Shown here: piece by piece, positions 28,786 to 36,216 of the stretch
How positions within the stretch are numbered: position 1 is the stretch's first letter
Layout of the letters: the number at the start of each line of letters is the position of its first letter
Assembly: GCF_022513565.1 (NCBI RefSeq)
Contig: NZ_JAKWBE010000004.1
Location: 62,001-126,000, forward strand
Origin: Streptomyces gilvus
Lineage (GTDB): Bacteria > Actinomycetota > Actinomycetes > Streptomycetales > Streptomycetaceae
DNA length: 64,000 bases
Reading direction: 5' to 3'
Notes under the pieces: model-generated
The model's input: only the letters and a program-made list of their open reading frames with translations
Told to the model about the DNA's origin: nothing
The model's database searches: none
Translations under genes and position numbers: made by a program

Positions 28786-29448
28786 TCATACGGTGCCCGC
28801 CGGACCCTTCGCCTCGACGGCGCCGAGGCCGGCGACGGGGTCCAGGTCGCCGACGGCGCCGAACCCGTCGTCGACACGGAGGGCGTTGACGACACCGACG
28901 ACCCCGTCCACCTGCCAGGCCGCCCACACCGCGGATCCGATGTCGGTGCCGTCTGCCACCCGGCCCGCGAGGGTGACCATGCCGTCCCGGACGAGGACGC
29001 CGACCGCGTCCGGCGGCAGACCGAGGAGGCCGACGACGACCTCGTCGATCACCTCACGGCGGATCGTGCCGTCCGGACGCAGGAAGATCCGCAGCAGGTC
29101 ACGGCGTGTGGCGATGCCGATCAGCCGGTCCTCCTCGTCCACCACGGGCAGCCGGTCGACACCGTGGCGCTCCATCGTCCGGGCCGCGTCCGGCACGGGC
29201 TGTTCGGGGTGCGCGGTGATCGCCGGGCTCGACATCAGCTCTCCGGCGGTGCCGGCCCGTACGGTGGTCCGCGCGCGCACGAGGTCGGTGCCGGAGACCA
29301 CGCCGATCACCTTGTCGTCGTGGTCGACGACCGGCAGCCCGCTGATGCGGTGCCGGTCCAGCAGTCTGATCAGTTCCTTGAACGGTGTCGCCCGTCGGGC
29401 GTGGACGACCTCGTTGGTCATCACCTCACCGATGGTGCGTGGTCCCAC
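28786..29448 (-). CDS. CBS-CBS-BON domain protein
   Basis: 220 residues. GTG 29448 follows AGGAGG by about nine bases; the long upstream frame is antisense noise. Two CBS motifs (VMTNEVVHARRATPFKELIRLL ... HRISGLPVVDHDDKVIGVV; LMSSPAITAHPEQ ... GVDRLPVVDEEDRLIGIATRRDLL) precede a BON domain (VLVRDGMVTLAGRVADG). CBS pairs bind adenosyl ligands; BON domains bind lipids or membranes. It resembles the mycobacterial hypoxic response proteins with an added BON module. It lies downstream of the HPF-like gene with a small hairpin between. Confidence 0.88.
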   Translation of the reverse strand: MGPRTIGEVMTNEVVHARRATPFKELIRLLDRHRISGLPVVDHDDKVIGVVSGTDLVRARTTVRAGTAGELMSSPAITAHPEQPVPDAARTMERHGVDRLPVVDEEDRLIGIATRRDLLRIFLRPDGTIRREVIDEVVVGLLGLPPDAVGVLVRDGMVTLAGRVADGTDIGSAVWAAWQVDGVVGVVNALRVDDGFGAVGDLDPVAGLGAVEAKGPAGTV

Positions 29449-29481
29449 GGCACCCACCTCCTCGCCGCGTGGGGCGACGGC

Positions 29482-29501
29482 CCCTCGCCGAGCGGCGAGG
29501 G
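29482..29501. terminator. short GC hairpin between HPF-like and CBS genes
   Basis: CCCTCGCCG and CGGCGAGGG pair around a two-base centre. On the transcribed minus strand it would partly end or stabilise the HPF-like transcript before the CBS gene. Confidence 0.5.
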
Positions 29502-29513
29502 ACCGTGGTCCTC

Positions 29514-29918
29514 CTAGTCCTGCCGGTCCTGCCGGTCCTCCGCCGGGCCGCCGCGCCACGGCGGCGGTGCGGCCGTCCTGCGTGCCGTGCTGCCGCGGTG
29601 CGTGAGGCGCTCCACCTGGCCGCGCAGCCGGTCCTGGACCCGGTCGGCGAGTTCGTGGGCGCTCGCCTCGCGGGCGTGCACGACCACCACGACGCCGCCC
29701 ACCCGAATCTCCCCGCCCGCGGACCACGGCCGTTCGTCGTGGTGCGCGCCGGCCCGGGAGATCCGCACCTCGCCGTCGACGGCCGGCAGTCCCGGCCGTT
29801 CGAGGGCCGCCCGCACCTTGGTCCGGACGTAGGCGAGGGCCTCCTCGCCCACGTCCCCCTCGGCGCGCACCCGCAACGACGTGACGGCGCCGCCGGCCCC
29901 GGTGTCCCTGGGAGTCAT
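29514..29918 (-). CDS. HPF/RaiA-like ribosome-associated protein
   Basis: 134 residues from ATG 29918; AAGGAG lies nine bases ahead, while an upstream GTG at 29927 abuts it. The pattern VGEEALAYVRTKVRAALERPG, then GEVRISRAG, then VVVVVHAREASAHELADRVQDRLRGQVERL fits the beta-alpha-beta-beta-beta-alpha fold of hibernation-promoting factor. It lacks the long HPF C-terminal dimerisation domain. Binding to ribosomes would silence translation in dormancy. The match is by fold pattern and should be tested with a profile search. Confidence 0.62.
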   Translation of the reverse strand: MTPRDTGAGGAVTSLRVRAEGDVGEEALAYVRTKVRAALERPGLPAVDGEVRISRAGAHHDERPWSAGGEIRVGGVVVVVHAREASAHELADRVQDRLRGQVERLTHRGSTARRTAAPPPWRGGPAEDRQDRQD

Positions 29919-29983
29919 GTGCTCCACTCCTTTGATCGCTTGTCGACGCCTTCAGCCTCACCCGGGCGCCCCACCGGTCCCAG

Positions 29984-29997
29984 GGGCCGCCCGGCCC
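29984..29997. promoter_or_regulatory. OsdR/DevR-like box, GGGCCGCCCGGCCC
   Basis: 65 bases before the HPF-like start. It is 83 bases from the box of the divergent response-regulator gene, so the two promoters sit back to back. Confidence 0.55.
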
Positions 29998-30080
29998 CCG
30001 ACGCGGCCCGGGGGTCCCTCTCCGGCCGGGTGCGTGACGCGCCGGCATGGGGCCGACGAAGCGGGGGAGCCGCCCAATGA

Positions 30081-30094
30081 GGGCCGACCGGCCC
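30081..30094. promoter_or_regulatory. OsdR/DevR-like box, GGGCCGACCGGCCC
   Basis: 79 bases before the response-regulator start, suggesting autoregulation. It is identical to the box at 17521. Confidence 0.68.
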
Positions 30095-30173
30095 TGGCCC
30101 CAGGGCCCTGAAAGGCGTTGGATCACGGACAGGAACCCTTCCCCGACGCGGGACACACGACGAGGAGCGTCTG

Positions 30174-30866
30174 ATGGCGGACAGCCAGCGGCCCGGCCCC
30201 GAAGGGCCGATCCGGGTCTTCCTGCTGGACGACCACGAGGTGGTACGGCGCGGAGTGCACGACCTGCTGGACGACGAGCCGGACATCAGCGTCGTCGGCG
30301 AGGCCGCCACCGCCGAACAGGCCCTGGTGCGCGTCCCCGCCCTGCGTCCGCAGGTCGCCGTCCTCGACGTACGCCTGCCGGACGGCGACGGGGTGAGCGT
30401 GTGCCGGGAGCTGCGCTCAAGGCTGCCGGAGCTGGCCTGTCTGATGCTGACCTCGTTCGACGACGAGGAGGCGCTGCTGGACTCGATCATGGCCGGTGCC
30501 GCCGGTTATGTGCTCAAGCAGATCCAGGGCTCGGACCTGGTGTCCGCCGTGCGCACGGTGGCCTCCGGCCAGTCCCTGCTCGACCCCAGCGCCACGACCC
30601 GCCTGATGGCCCGGTTGCGCCAGGACCAGCAGAAGGAGGAGGAACCGGACACGCTGCCAGGGCTCACCGACCGGGAACGGCAGATCCTCGCCCTCATCGG
30701 CGAGGGCCTGACGAACCGTCAGATCGGCCGGCGCCTGTTCCTCGCGGAGAAGACGGTGAAGAACCACATCTCGCGGCTGCTGGCCAAACTCGGTGTGGAA
30801 CGCCGTATCCAGGCCGCGGTGATCGCCACCCAGGCCCAGGACCGGCTCAGGCAGCAGGACCACTGA
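30174..30866 (+). CDS. osdR: DevR/OsdR-type response regulator (NarL/LuxR family)
   Basis: 230 residues from ATG 30174 after GAGGAG. The receiver domain has the acidic pair DDH (residues 19-21), phosphoacceptor Asp65 ([11 protein letters not shown]), LTSF and the Lys of YVLKQ. The C-terminal GerE/LuxR HTH reads [22 protein letters not shown] and [20 protein letters not shown]. This fits DevR (DosR) of mycobacteria and OsdR of S. coelicolor, which control hypoxia and dormancy genes. Its partner kinase is encoded 1.7 kb downstream, beyond GAPDH. Boxes before many island genes, including this one, are probable targets. The symbol is by analogy. Confidence 0.88.
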   Translation: MADSQRPGPEGPIRVFLLDDHEVVRRGVHDLLDDEPDISVVGEAATAEQALVRVPALRPQVAVLDVRLPDGDGVSVCRELRSRLPELACLMLTSFDDEEALLDSIMAGAAGYVLKQIQGSDLVSAVRTVASGQSLLDPSATTRLMARLRQDQQKEEEPDTLPGLTDRERQILALIGEGLTNRQIGRRLFLAEKTVKNHISRLLAKLGVERRIQAAVIATQAQDRLRQQDH

Positions 30867-31173
30867 CCGGTACGTCTCCCTGACGCCCCGGCGGGTACTC
30901 CGGGTGGATCCGGTGCGTCCCGGTGCCGTCGCGGTCGGCGAGGTCGGCCTGGGCCAGCAGCAGGCGGGCCAGGCGACGGGCCTCGCCGACGGTCAGCGCG
31001 GCCCACGTGCCCGGCTCGCCGCCCCCGACCGTGCCGACGTCCAGGGCGACCCGGGTGATGGGCCGGTCGGCCGGGGCGAGCGTCAGGCGGCGCACGGCGA
31101 TCCGGCGGCCGCACGCGGTCACAAGAGGAGGATCCCCGGCTGCGCGCTGAGGGTCTCGTCCTGTCGTCGTCAT
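30847..31173 (-). CDS. small protein, DUF6907-like
   Basis: 108 residues from ATG 31173 with GGAAGGGCG upstream. The C-terminal half ([26 protein letters not shown]) looks like the DUF6907 family seen in Streptomyces; the N-terminal half is short beta strands ([13 protein letters not shown]). There is no known function. The last 20 bases overlap the end of the convergent response-regulator gene. A CsoR-like palindrome lies 36 bases upstream. Confidence 0.6.
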   Translation of the reverse strand: MTTTGRDPQRAAGDPPLVTACGRRIAVRRLTLAPADRPITRVALDVGTVGGGEPGTWAALTVGEARRLARLLLAQADLADRDGTGTHRIHPEYPPGRQGDVPVSGPAA

Positions 31174-31208
31174 CGGTCTCACGCCCTTCCTCGGCGGCTG
31201 AGGCATTC

Positions 31209-31224
31209 ATACCCGGCGGGGTAT
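31209..31224. promoter_or_regulatory. CsoR/CstR-like palindrome ATACCC-GGCG-GGGTAT
   Basis: Six-base perfect arms around four bases, in the gap between the DUF6907-like gene and GAPDH. The TACCC...GGGTA pattern is the type bound by CsoR-family copper or persulfide sensors. No such regulator gene is in the window, so assignment is inference. Confidence 0.5.
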
Positions 31225-31267
31225 AGGTGTCAGCGTTCGTCGAACCCGGATTGTTCCCCGCCCGGTT

Positions 31268-31281
31268 GGGCCGGTCGTCCC
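31268..31281. promoter_or_regulatory. OsdR/DevR-like box, GGGCCGGTCGTCCC
   Basis: 101 bases upstream of the GAPDH start, one mismatch from the box at 28772. Confidence 0.58.
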
Positions 31282-31382
31282 CCGGCTCGCCCCCGCCCGG
31301 CCCAAGCCGCCCCGCCCCTTCGGCGGGAGGCTGACAGCGAGACAGGACAGCGAGGACACATCGACCCGGGAGGGCGACGGGC

Positions 31383-32411
31383 ATGAGCGTGCGCGTGGGC
31401 ATCAACGGATTCGGCCGCATCGGACGCAACTACCTGCGGTGCGTGCTGCAACGCGCCGAGAGCGCCGCCGGCACCCCCGTCGAGGTCGTGGCGGTCAACG
31501 ACATCACCTCGCCGGCGGCGCTGGCCCATCTGCTGGCGTACGACTCGACGTACGGCCGGCTGGGCCGCACCGTCGACCACGACGACCAGTCCCTGACCGT
31601 GCACGGGCACCGCGTCGCGGTGACCGCCGAGCGCGACCCGGCCGCCCTGGCCTGGGGCGACCTCGGCGTGGACGTCGTCATCGAGTCCACCGGCCGCTTC
31701 CGCACCCGCGAACAGGCCGGACTGCACCTGAAGGCGGGGGCCCGCAAGGTCCTGCTGTCCGTGCCGGGCAGGGACGTCGACGCCACCGTCGTGATGGGCG
31801 TCAACGAGGGCACCTACGACCCCGACAAGGACCACGTCGTCTCCAACGCCTCCTGCACCACCAACTGCGTGGCGCCGATGGTCAAGGTGCTCGACGAGCA
31901 CTTCGGCATCGTCAAGGGCCTGATGACCACCATCCACGGCTACACCAACGACCAGGTGGTCCTCGACGGGCCGCACAAGGACCTGCGCCGCGGCCGCAGC
32001 GCCGCCGTCAACATCATCCCCACCAGCACCGGCGCCGCCCGCGCCGTGGGACTGGTCCTGCCCGAGCTGGCCGGGACACTGGACGGCATCGCCGTCCGGG
32101 TGCCCGTGGAGGACGGCTCGCTGACCGACCTGAGCGTCGTCCTGGACCGGCCGGTGACGGCCGACGAGATCAACGCCGCCTACCGGGAGGCCGCCGACGG
32201 ACCGCTCAAGGGCGTCCTGCGGGTCTCCGACGCGCCGATCGTCTCCCGCGACGTGGTGGGCGACCCCGCCTCCTGCGTGCTCGACGCCCCGCTGACCCAG
32301 GCGCACGGCGAGCTGGTGAAGGTCTTCGGCTGGTACGACAACGAGTGGGGCTACACCAACCGGCTGCTGGACCTCACCGAGTACGTGGCCGCCCGGCTGC
32401 CGCGCGAGTGA
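31383..32411 (+). CDS. gap: glyceraldehyde-3-phosphate dehydrogenase
   Basis: 342 residues from ATG 31383. The NAD domain starts VGINGFGRIGRN, and the catalytic Cys is in SNASCTTNCVAP (about residue 158) with the partner His in TTIHGYTNDQ. The C-terminus WYDNEWGYTNRLLDL is typical. As a second, island-encoded GAPDH with its own box, it is probably a hypoxia isozyme supporting glycolytic ATP, and it links to the phosphoketolase and transhydrogenase also encoded here. Confidence 0.95.
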   Translation: MSVRVGINGFGRIGRNYLRCVLQRAESAAGTPVEVVAVNDITSPAALAHLLAYDSTYGRLGRTVDHDDQSLTVHGHRVAVTAERDPAALAWGDLGVDVVIESTGRFRTREQAGLHLKAGARKVLLSVPGRDVDATVVMGVNEGTYDPDKDHVVSNASCTTNCVAPMVKVLDEHFGIVKGLMTTIHGYTNDQVVLDGPHKDLRRGRSAAVNIIPTSTGAARAVGLVLPELAGTLDGIAVRVPVEDGSLTDLSVVLDRPVTADEINAAYREAADGPLKGVLRVSDAPIVSRDVVGDPASCVLDAPLTQAHGELVKVFGWYDNEWGYTNRLLDLTEYVAARLPRE

Positions 32412-32435
32412 GGCACGGCCGACGGCCGCCGCTGC

Positions 32436-32457
32436 GGGATCAACCTGCCCTGATCCC
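32436..32457 (+). terminator. short hairpin after GAPDH
   Basis: GGGATCA and TGATCCC form a seven-pair stem with an eight-base loop, 24 bases after the GAPDH stop. It is weak, so read-through into the histidine kinase is possible. Confidence 0.5.
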
Positions 32458-32538
32458 ATGTCCCACGTCGCTCAGGACCGTTACCGTGGCACGTGACGGT
32501 ATGTGGCCGACCGGTCGAGGGAATGTGGAGGATCACGG

Positions 32539-34263
32539 GTGGCAGGCTCGGAACACCCCGGGGAAGCCCGTGTGCGGCTGCCGCAGCTCAGGCTCGACGA
32601 GCTGCTGGAGGAGCTGCAGGCACGCCTCGACTCGGCCCGCGGCACCCGCGACCGGGTGCACAGCCTGCTGGAGGCGGTGCTCTCGGTCGGCCGGGAGCTG
32701 GACCTGGAGCAGGCGCTGCGCGGCATCGTGGAGGCGGCGGCCGCGCTGGTCGACGCCGAGTACGCGGCCCTCGGCGTGATCGGCCCGGACGGCAAGCGGC
32801 TGTCGGCCTTCCACACGGTCGGCGTCACCACAAAGCAGATCACCCGGATCGGCCCCTACCCGGAGGGCCACGGCATCCTCGGTGAACTCATCAAGCACCC
32901 CGAGCCGCTGCGCCTGTCGAAGATCTCCCAGCATCCGGCCTCGTACGGCTTCCCGCCGCACCACCCGCCGATGAACACCTTCGTCGGCGTCCCGATCCGG
33001 GTGCGCGACCAGGTCTTCGGCAATCTGTACCTCACAGAGAAGCGCGGCGGGGCGCAGTTCGACGAGGAGGACGAGTCGGTCCTGTCCACGCTCGCCGTCG
33101 CCGCGGGTGTCGCCATCGACAACGCCCGCTTGTACGAGGAGAGCCGGCTGCGCGAGCGCTGGCTGCGGGCGAACGCCGAGATCACCCACAGTCTGATGTC
33201 GGACGGTGAGGGCCCGGAGGTGCTGGGCCTGATCGCAGAGCGGGCCGGTGAGATCACCGGGTCGGCCCTGGCGGCCGTCGGCCTGCCCATGGAGGGCACC
33301 GACTCCCTCACCGTGGAGATCGCCGTCGGTCTGGAGGCCGACGCCCACCGGGGCCTCGTGCTGCCCATGGGCCGGAGCCTGATGGGTCTGGCCTTCTCCT
33401 GCGCCGCCCCGGTGACCAGCGAGGACGCCTCCCACGACGGGCGGATATCCCTGGATCCTCCCCGCTTCAAGGGACTCGGCCCCGCCGTGGCCGTACCCAT
33501 CGGCACCGGCGCCGAGGGCCCCCGGGGTGTGCTCCTGCTGGCCCGCCAGACCGGTCGGCCGGTGTTCTCCGAGACGGAGATCGAGCCCCTGCGGGCCTTC
33601 GCCGCCCAGGCCGCCATCGCGATGGAGCTGGCCGAACACCGCCGGGACGCCGAGCAGATCGCGGTGCTCCAGGACCGCGACCGCATCGCCCGCGATCTGC
33701 ACGACCTCGCCATCCAGCGGCTGTTCGCCACGGGTATGACCCTGCAGAGCGCGGGCCGCTTCATCGAGCACCCGGAGGCCGCGGAACGCGTCGTGCGCGC
33801 CGTGGACGACCTGGACGAGACCATCAAGATCATCAGGTCGACGATCTTCGGCCTGCGGGCCCGTGAGGGCGGCGCCGGGTCCGGGCTGCGCGCCCGCACC
33901 GTGCGGGTGGTCGGCGAGGCCGCGCCCGTACTGGGCTTCGCCCCCAGCGTCCGGATGGAGGGCCTGGTCGACACCGACGTGCCGCGGGAGATCGCCGACC
34001 ATCTGATCGCCGTCCTCTCCGAGGCCCTGACCAACACCGCCCGGCACTCCGGTGCCGACCGCGTCGACGTCGTCCTGCAGACCGACGGGCGCGAGGTGCG
34101 TCTCACCGTGTCGGACAACGGCGGGGGCATTCCGGAAGAGGGCCGTCGCAGCGGCCTGAAGAACATGGCCGAGCGCGCCGAGCAGTTCGGCGGCCGGTTG
34201 GAGCTCAACCGTCCCGAGGGCGGCGGCGCCGAACTGGTGTGGCGGGTGCCGCTGGAAGGCTGA
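32539..34263 (+). CDS. osdK: DevS/OsdK-type GAF-GAF sensor histidine kinase
   Basis: 574 residues from GTG 32539, preceded by GGAGG; close to the 578 of mycobacterial DevS. GAF-A (about 50-195) ends in GFPPHHPPMNTFVGVPIRVRD; His142 of HPPM aligns with the haem ligand His149 of DevS by local context. GAF-B spans about 220-365. The HisKA_3 dimerisation domain has the phosphoacceptor His388 in RDLHDLAIQRLF. The HATPase_c domain has SEALTNTARHSGA and SDNGGGIPEEGRRSGLKNM. No membrane helices are present. It would sense oxygen, NO or CO through haem and phosphorylate the response regulator at 30174. A weak half-box, GGCCGACCGG, lies in its 5' region. Confidence 0.9.
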   Translation: MAGSEHPGEARVRLPQLRLDELLEELQARLDSARGTRDRVHSLLEAVLSVGRELDLEQALRGIVEAAAALVDAEYAALGVIGPDGKRLSAFHTVGVTTKQITRIGPYPEGHGILGELIKHPEPLRLSKISQHPASYGFPPHHPPMNTFVGVPIRVRDQVFGNLYLTEKRGGAQFDEEDESVLSTLAVAAGVAIDNARLYEESRLRERWLRANAEITHSLMSDGEGPEVLGLIAERAGEITGSALAAVGLPMEGTDSLTVEIAVGLEADAHRGLVLPMGRSLMGLAFSCAAPVTSEDASHDGRISLDPPRFKGLGPAVAVPIGTGAEGPRGVLLLARQTGRPVFSETEIEPLRAFAAQAAIAMELAEHRRDAEQIAVLQDRDRIARDLHDLAIQRLFATGMTLQSAGRFIEHPEAAERVVRAVDDLDETIKIIRSTIFGLRAREGGAGSGLRARTVRVVGEAAPVLGFAPSVRMEGLVDTDVPREIADHLIAVLSEALTNTARHSGADRVDVVLQTDGREVRLTVSDNGGGIPEEGRRSGLKNMAERAEQFGGRLELNRPEGGGAELVWRVPLEG

Positions 34264-34275
34264 TCCCCCGCATCC

Positions 34276-34290
34276 GGGCCATCGTGGTCC
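34276..34290. promoter_or_regulatory. candidate OsdR/DevR-like box, GGGCCATCGTGGTCC
   Basis: It lies 12 bases after the kinase stop. A second partial copy, GGGCCCAGCGGCC, follows at 34291-34303. Together they precede the broken dehydrogenase gene and the transhydrogenase operon. Confidence 0.5.
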
Positions 34291-34389
34291 GGGCCCAGCG
34301 GCCGCCCGTTGTGACCGGGCGCCCCATCCCCGAGGGCCTGCCTCGCCGACGAGCCCAGGGCAACTCCGGATGCTCCGTGGACCGTTGCC

Positions 34390-34739
34390 GCACCGAGTTG
34401 CGCGGGCGCGGCCGTCCTGTCGGCCACCGAGCCCAAGGCGTTCGAGCAGGTTTTCCGTTCGGTCAACCGCGCGGCGGAACACGCCGACGGCTGGTCATGG
34501 TCGCGCTGCCCGCGGACAATGCTGCCATCGACGTCCCGATCTTCGAGACCGTGCTCGGCGGGATCTCCGTCATCGGCTCGATCGTCGGGACGCGGCAGGA
34601 CCTGGCCGAGGTGTTCGCGCTGCACGCCGCGGGGCGCACCCAGGTCATCGCCGAGCCACGGCGCCTCGACCAGGTGAACGACTCCTTCGACGAGGTACTC
34701 GGCGGACGAGCCGAGGCGCGTCTCGTCTTCGAGTTCTGA
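34390..34739 (+). pseudogene. C-terminal remnant of a zinc-type alcohol dehydrogenase
   Basis: About 110 residues remain, in two frames. AVLSATEPKAFEQVFRSV lies in one frame; the rest (GGTRRRLVMVALPADNAAI, PIFETVLGGISVIGSIVGT, VIAEPRRLDQVNDSFDEVL, RLVFEF) is in another, with the break near 34460. This is the end of the NAD-binding and C-terminal part of AdhP-like enzymes. The catalytic zinc domain and the start are gone. The remnant ends 42 bases before the transhydrogenase operon, so the operon may once have begun with this gene. NADH reoxidation through alcohol is probably lost here. Confidence 0.8.
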
Positions 34740-34781
34740 GGCCCGGGCAACCCCCGGACCCCGGTAGAGAGGCAGCAGATC

Positions 34782-35888
34782 ATGGCAAACGTCACCGTAG
34801 CTGCCATACGGGAGCGGGCACCCGGCGAACGCCGGGTGGCCCTCGTCCCCGAGGCCGTCACCCTTCTGCACCGCGCCGGGATCGACGTCCTGGTCGAGAC
34901 CGGCGCCGGCTCCGGCGCCTGGTTCGCCGACGCCGACTACACCGATGCCGGCGCGACCGTCGTAGCGCCGGAAGAGCTGTATCTGCGCGCGGACGTCGTG
35001 CTGTGCGTCGGGCCGCCCGACCAGGAGACCGCCGGCGCTCTGCGTGCCGGGCAGACACTGATCGGTCTGCTGGAGCCGCTGCGGCAGCCCGCCCTGGTGC
35101 AGGACCTGTACCGGCGCGGGGTGCACACGGTCAGCCTCGACCTGTTGCCGCGTACCCTCAGCCGCGCCCAGTCCATGGACGCGCTGACCTCACAGGCGAA
35201 CGTCGCCGGTTACAAGGCGGCGCTGCTCGCCGCCGACTCCTACGACCGCTTCTTCCCGATGCTGACCACCGCCGCGGGCACCATGCGCCCGGCGCAGGTC
35301 CTCGTCCTCGGTGCCGGAGTCGCGGGACTGCAGGCCATCGCCACGGCCCGCCGTCTCGGCGCCGTCGTCTCGGCGTACGACGTACGCCCCGCGTCACGAG
35401 GTGAGGTGGAGTCGCTGGGCGCCCGCTTCCTGGACGTCCAGGGTCCGCGAGGAGACAGCGGACAGGGCGGCTACGCAAGGGAGTTGACGGCGGAGGAGCA
35501 GGAGGCCCAGCGTGCGGCGCTGGACGCGCACATCGCCCGCTCCGACGTCGTCATCACCACCGCCCAGGTACCGGGCCGCCGGCCGCCGCTGCTGGTGAGC
35601 GCGGCCGTTCTGGAGCGGATGCAGTCCGGCGCGGTCGTCGTCGACCTCGGGGCGAGCGACCTGGGCGGCAACGTCGAGGGCTCCGAGCCCGACAAGACGC
35701 AGGTCCTGGACAACGGTGTCACCGTCATCGGCGCCGGACGGCTGCCGTCCGCGATGGCCACCGCCGCGTCCACCGCCTACGCCCGCAACCTCGTCGCCCT
35801 CCTGCGCCACCTGGTGCGGGACGGCGAACTCGTCCTCGATCCGGCGGACGAGATCACCGGCGCCCTGATGGGAGGCGGCCCGTCATGA
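34782..35888 (+). CDS. pntAA: NAD(P) transhydrogenase alpha subunit part 1
   Basis: 368 residues from ATG 34782. This is the NAD(H)-binding dI component: MANVTVAAIRERAPGERRVALVPE at the N-terminus, the mobile loop region MDALTSQANVAGYKA, dinucleotide motif VLVLGAGVAGLQAIATA and GAVVSAYDVRPA, and TTAQVPGRRPPLLV. It overlaps the next gene by four bases (ATGA). With PntAB and PntB it forms a membrane proton-translocating transhydrogenase exchanging hydride between NAD(H) and NADP(H). Confidence 0.94.
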   Translation: MANVTVAAIRERAPGERRVALVPEAVTLLHRAGIDVLVETGAGSGAWFADADYTDAGATVVAPEELYLRADVVLCVGPPDQETAGALRAGQTLIGLLEPLRQPALVQDLYRRGVHTVSLDLLPRTLSRAQSMDALTSQANVAGYKAALLAADSYDRFFPMLTTAAGTMRPAQVLVLGAGVAGLQAIATARRLGAVVSAYDVRPASRGEVESLGARFLDVQGPRGDSGQGGYARELTAEEQEAQRAALDAHIARSDVVITTAQVPGRRPPLLVSAAVLERMQSGAVVVDLGASDLGGNVEGSEPDKTQVLDNGVTVIGAGRLPSAMATAASTAYARNLVALLRHLVRDGELVLDPADEITGALMGGGPS

Positions 35889-36211
35889 ACGGCCTCGATC
35901 TGCTCACCGCGATCACCGTGTTCGTGCTCAGCGTCCTCGTCGGCGTCGAGGTCATCAGCAAGGTGCCCGCCACCCTGCACACCCCGCTGATGTCCGGCTC
36001 CAACGCGGTCCACGGCATCGTCGTCATCGGCGCCATGCTGATCGCCGCCGAGTCGCACACCTGGCTCGGCTATGTCCTGTCCTTCGTGGCGATGGTGTTC
36101 GGCGCGATGAACGTCGTCGGCGGTTACGTCGTCACCGACCGGATGCTGGAGATGTTCAAGGCCAGGCCGGCCGCCGAGAAGACGGACCGGAACGAGAAGG
36201 CGGAGGTGTGA
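35885..36211 (+). CDS. pntAB: NAD(P) transhydrogenase alpha subunit part 2 (membrane)
   Basis: 108 residues with three to four hydrophobic helices (LTAITVFVLSVLVGVEVIS; AVHGIVVIGAMLIAAES; YVLSFVAMVFGAMNVVGGYV). GSNAVHGIV and GAMNVVGGYVVTDRML are family signatures. Start overlaps pntAA. Contributes half of the membrane proton channel. The separate small alpha-2 gene is the three-subunit arrangement usual in actinobacteria. Confidence 0.93.
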   Translation: MNGLDLLTAITVFVLSVLVGVEVISKVPATLHTPLMSGSNAVHGIVVIGAMLIAAESHTWLGYVLSFVAMVFGAMNVVGGYVVTDRMLEMFKARPAAEKTDRNEKAEV

Positions 36212-36216
36212 GCGTC

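Noticed and set aside
34370..35404. 344-codon plus-strand frame across the ADH remnant and pntAA
   Set aside because: It is the wrong frame for pntAA and only overlaps 20 or so residues of the ADH fragment; composition is Arg/Ala-rich.
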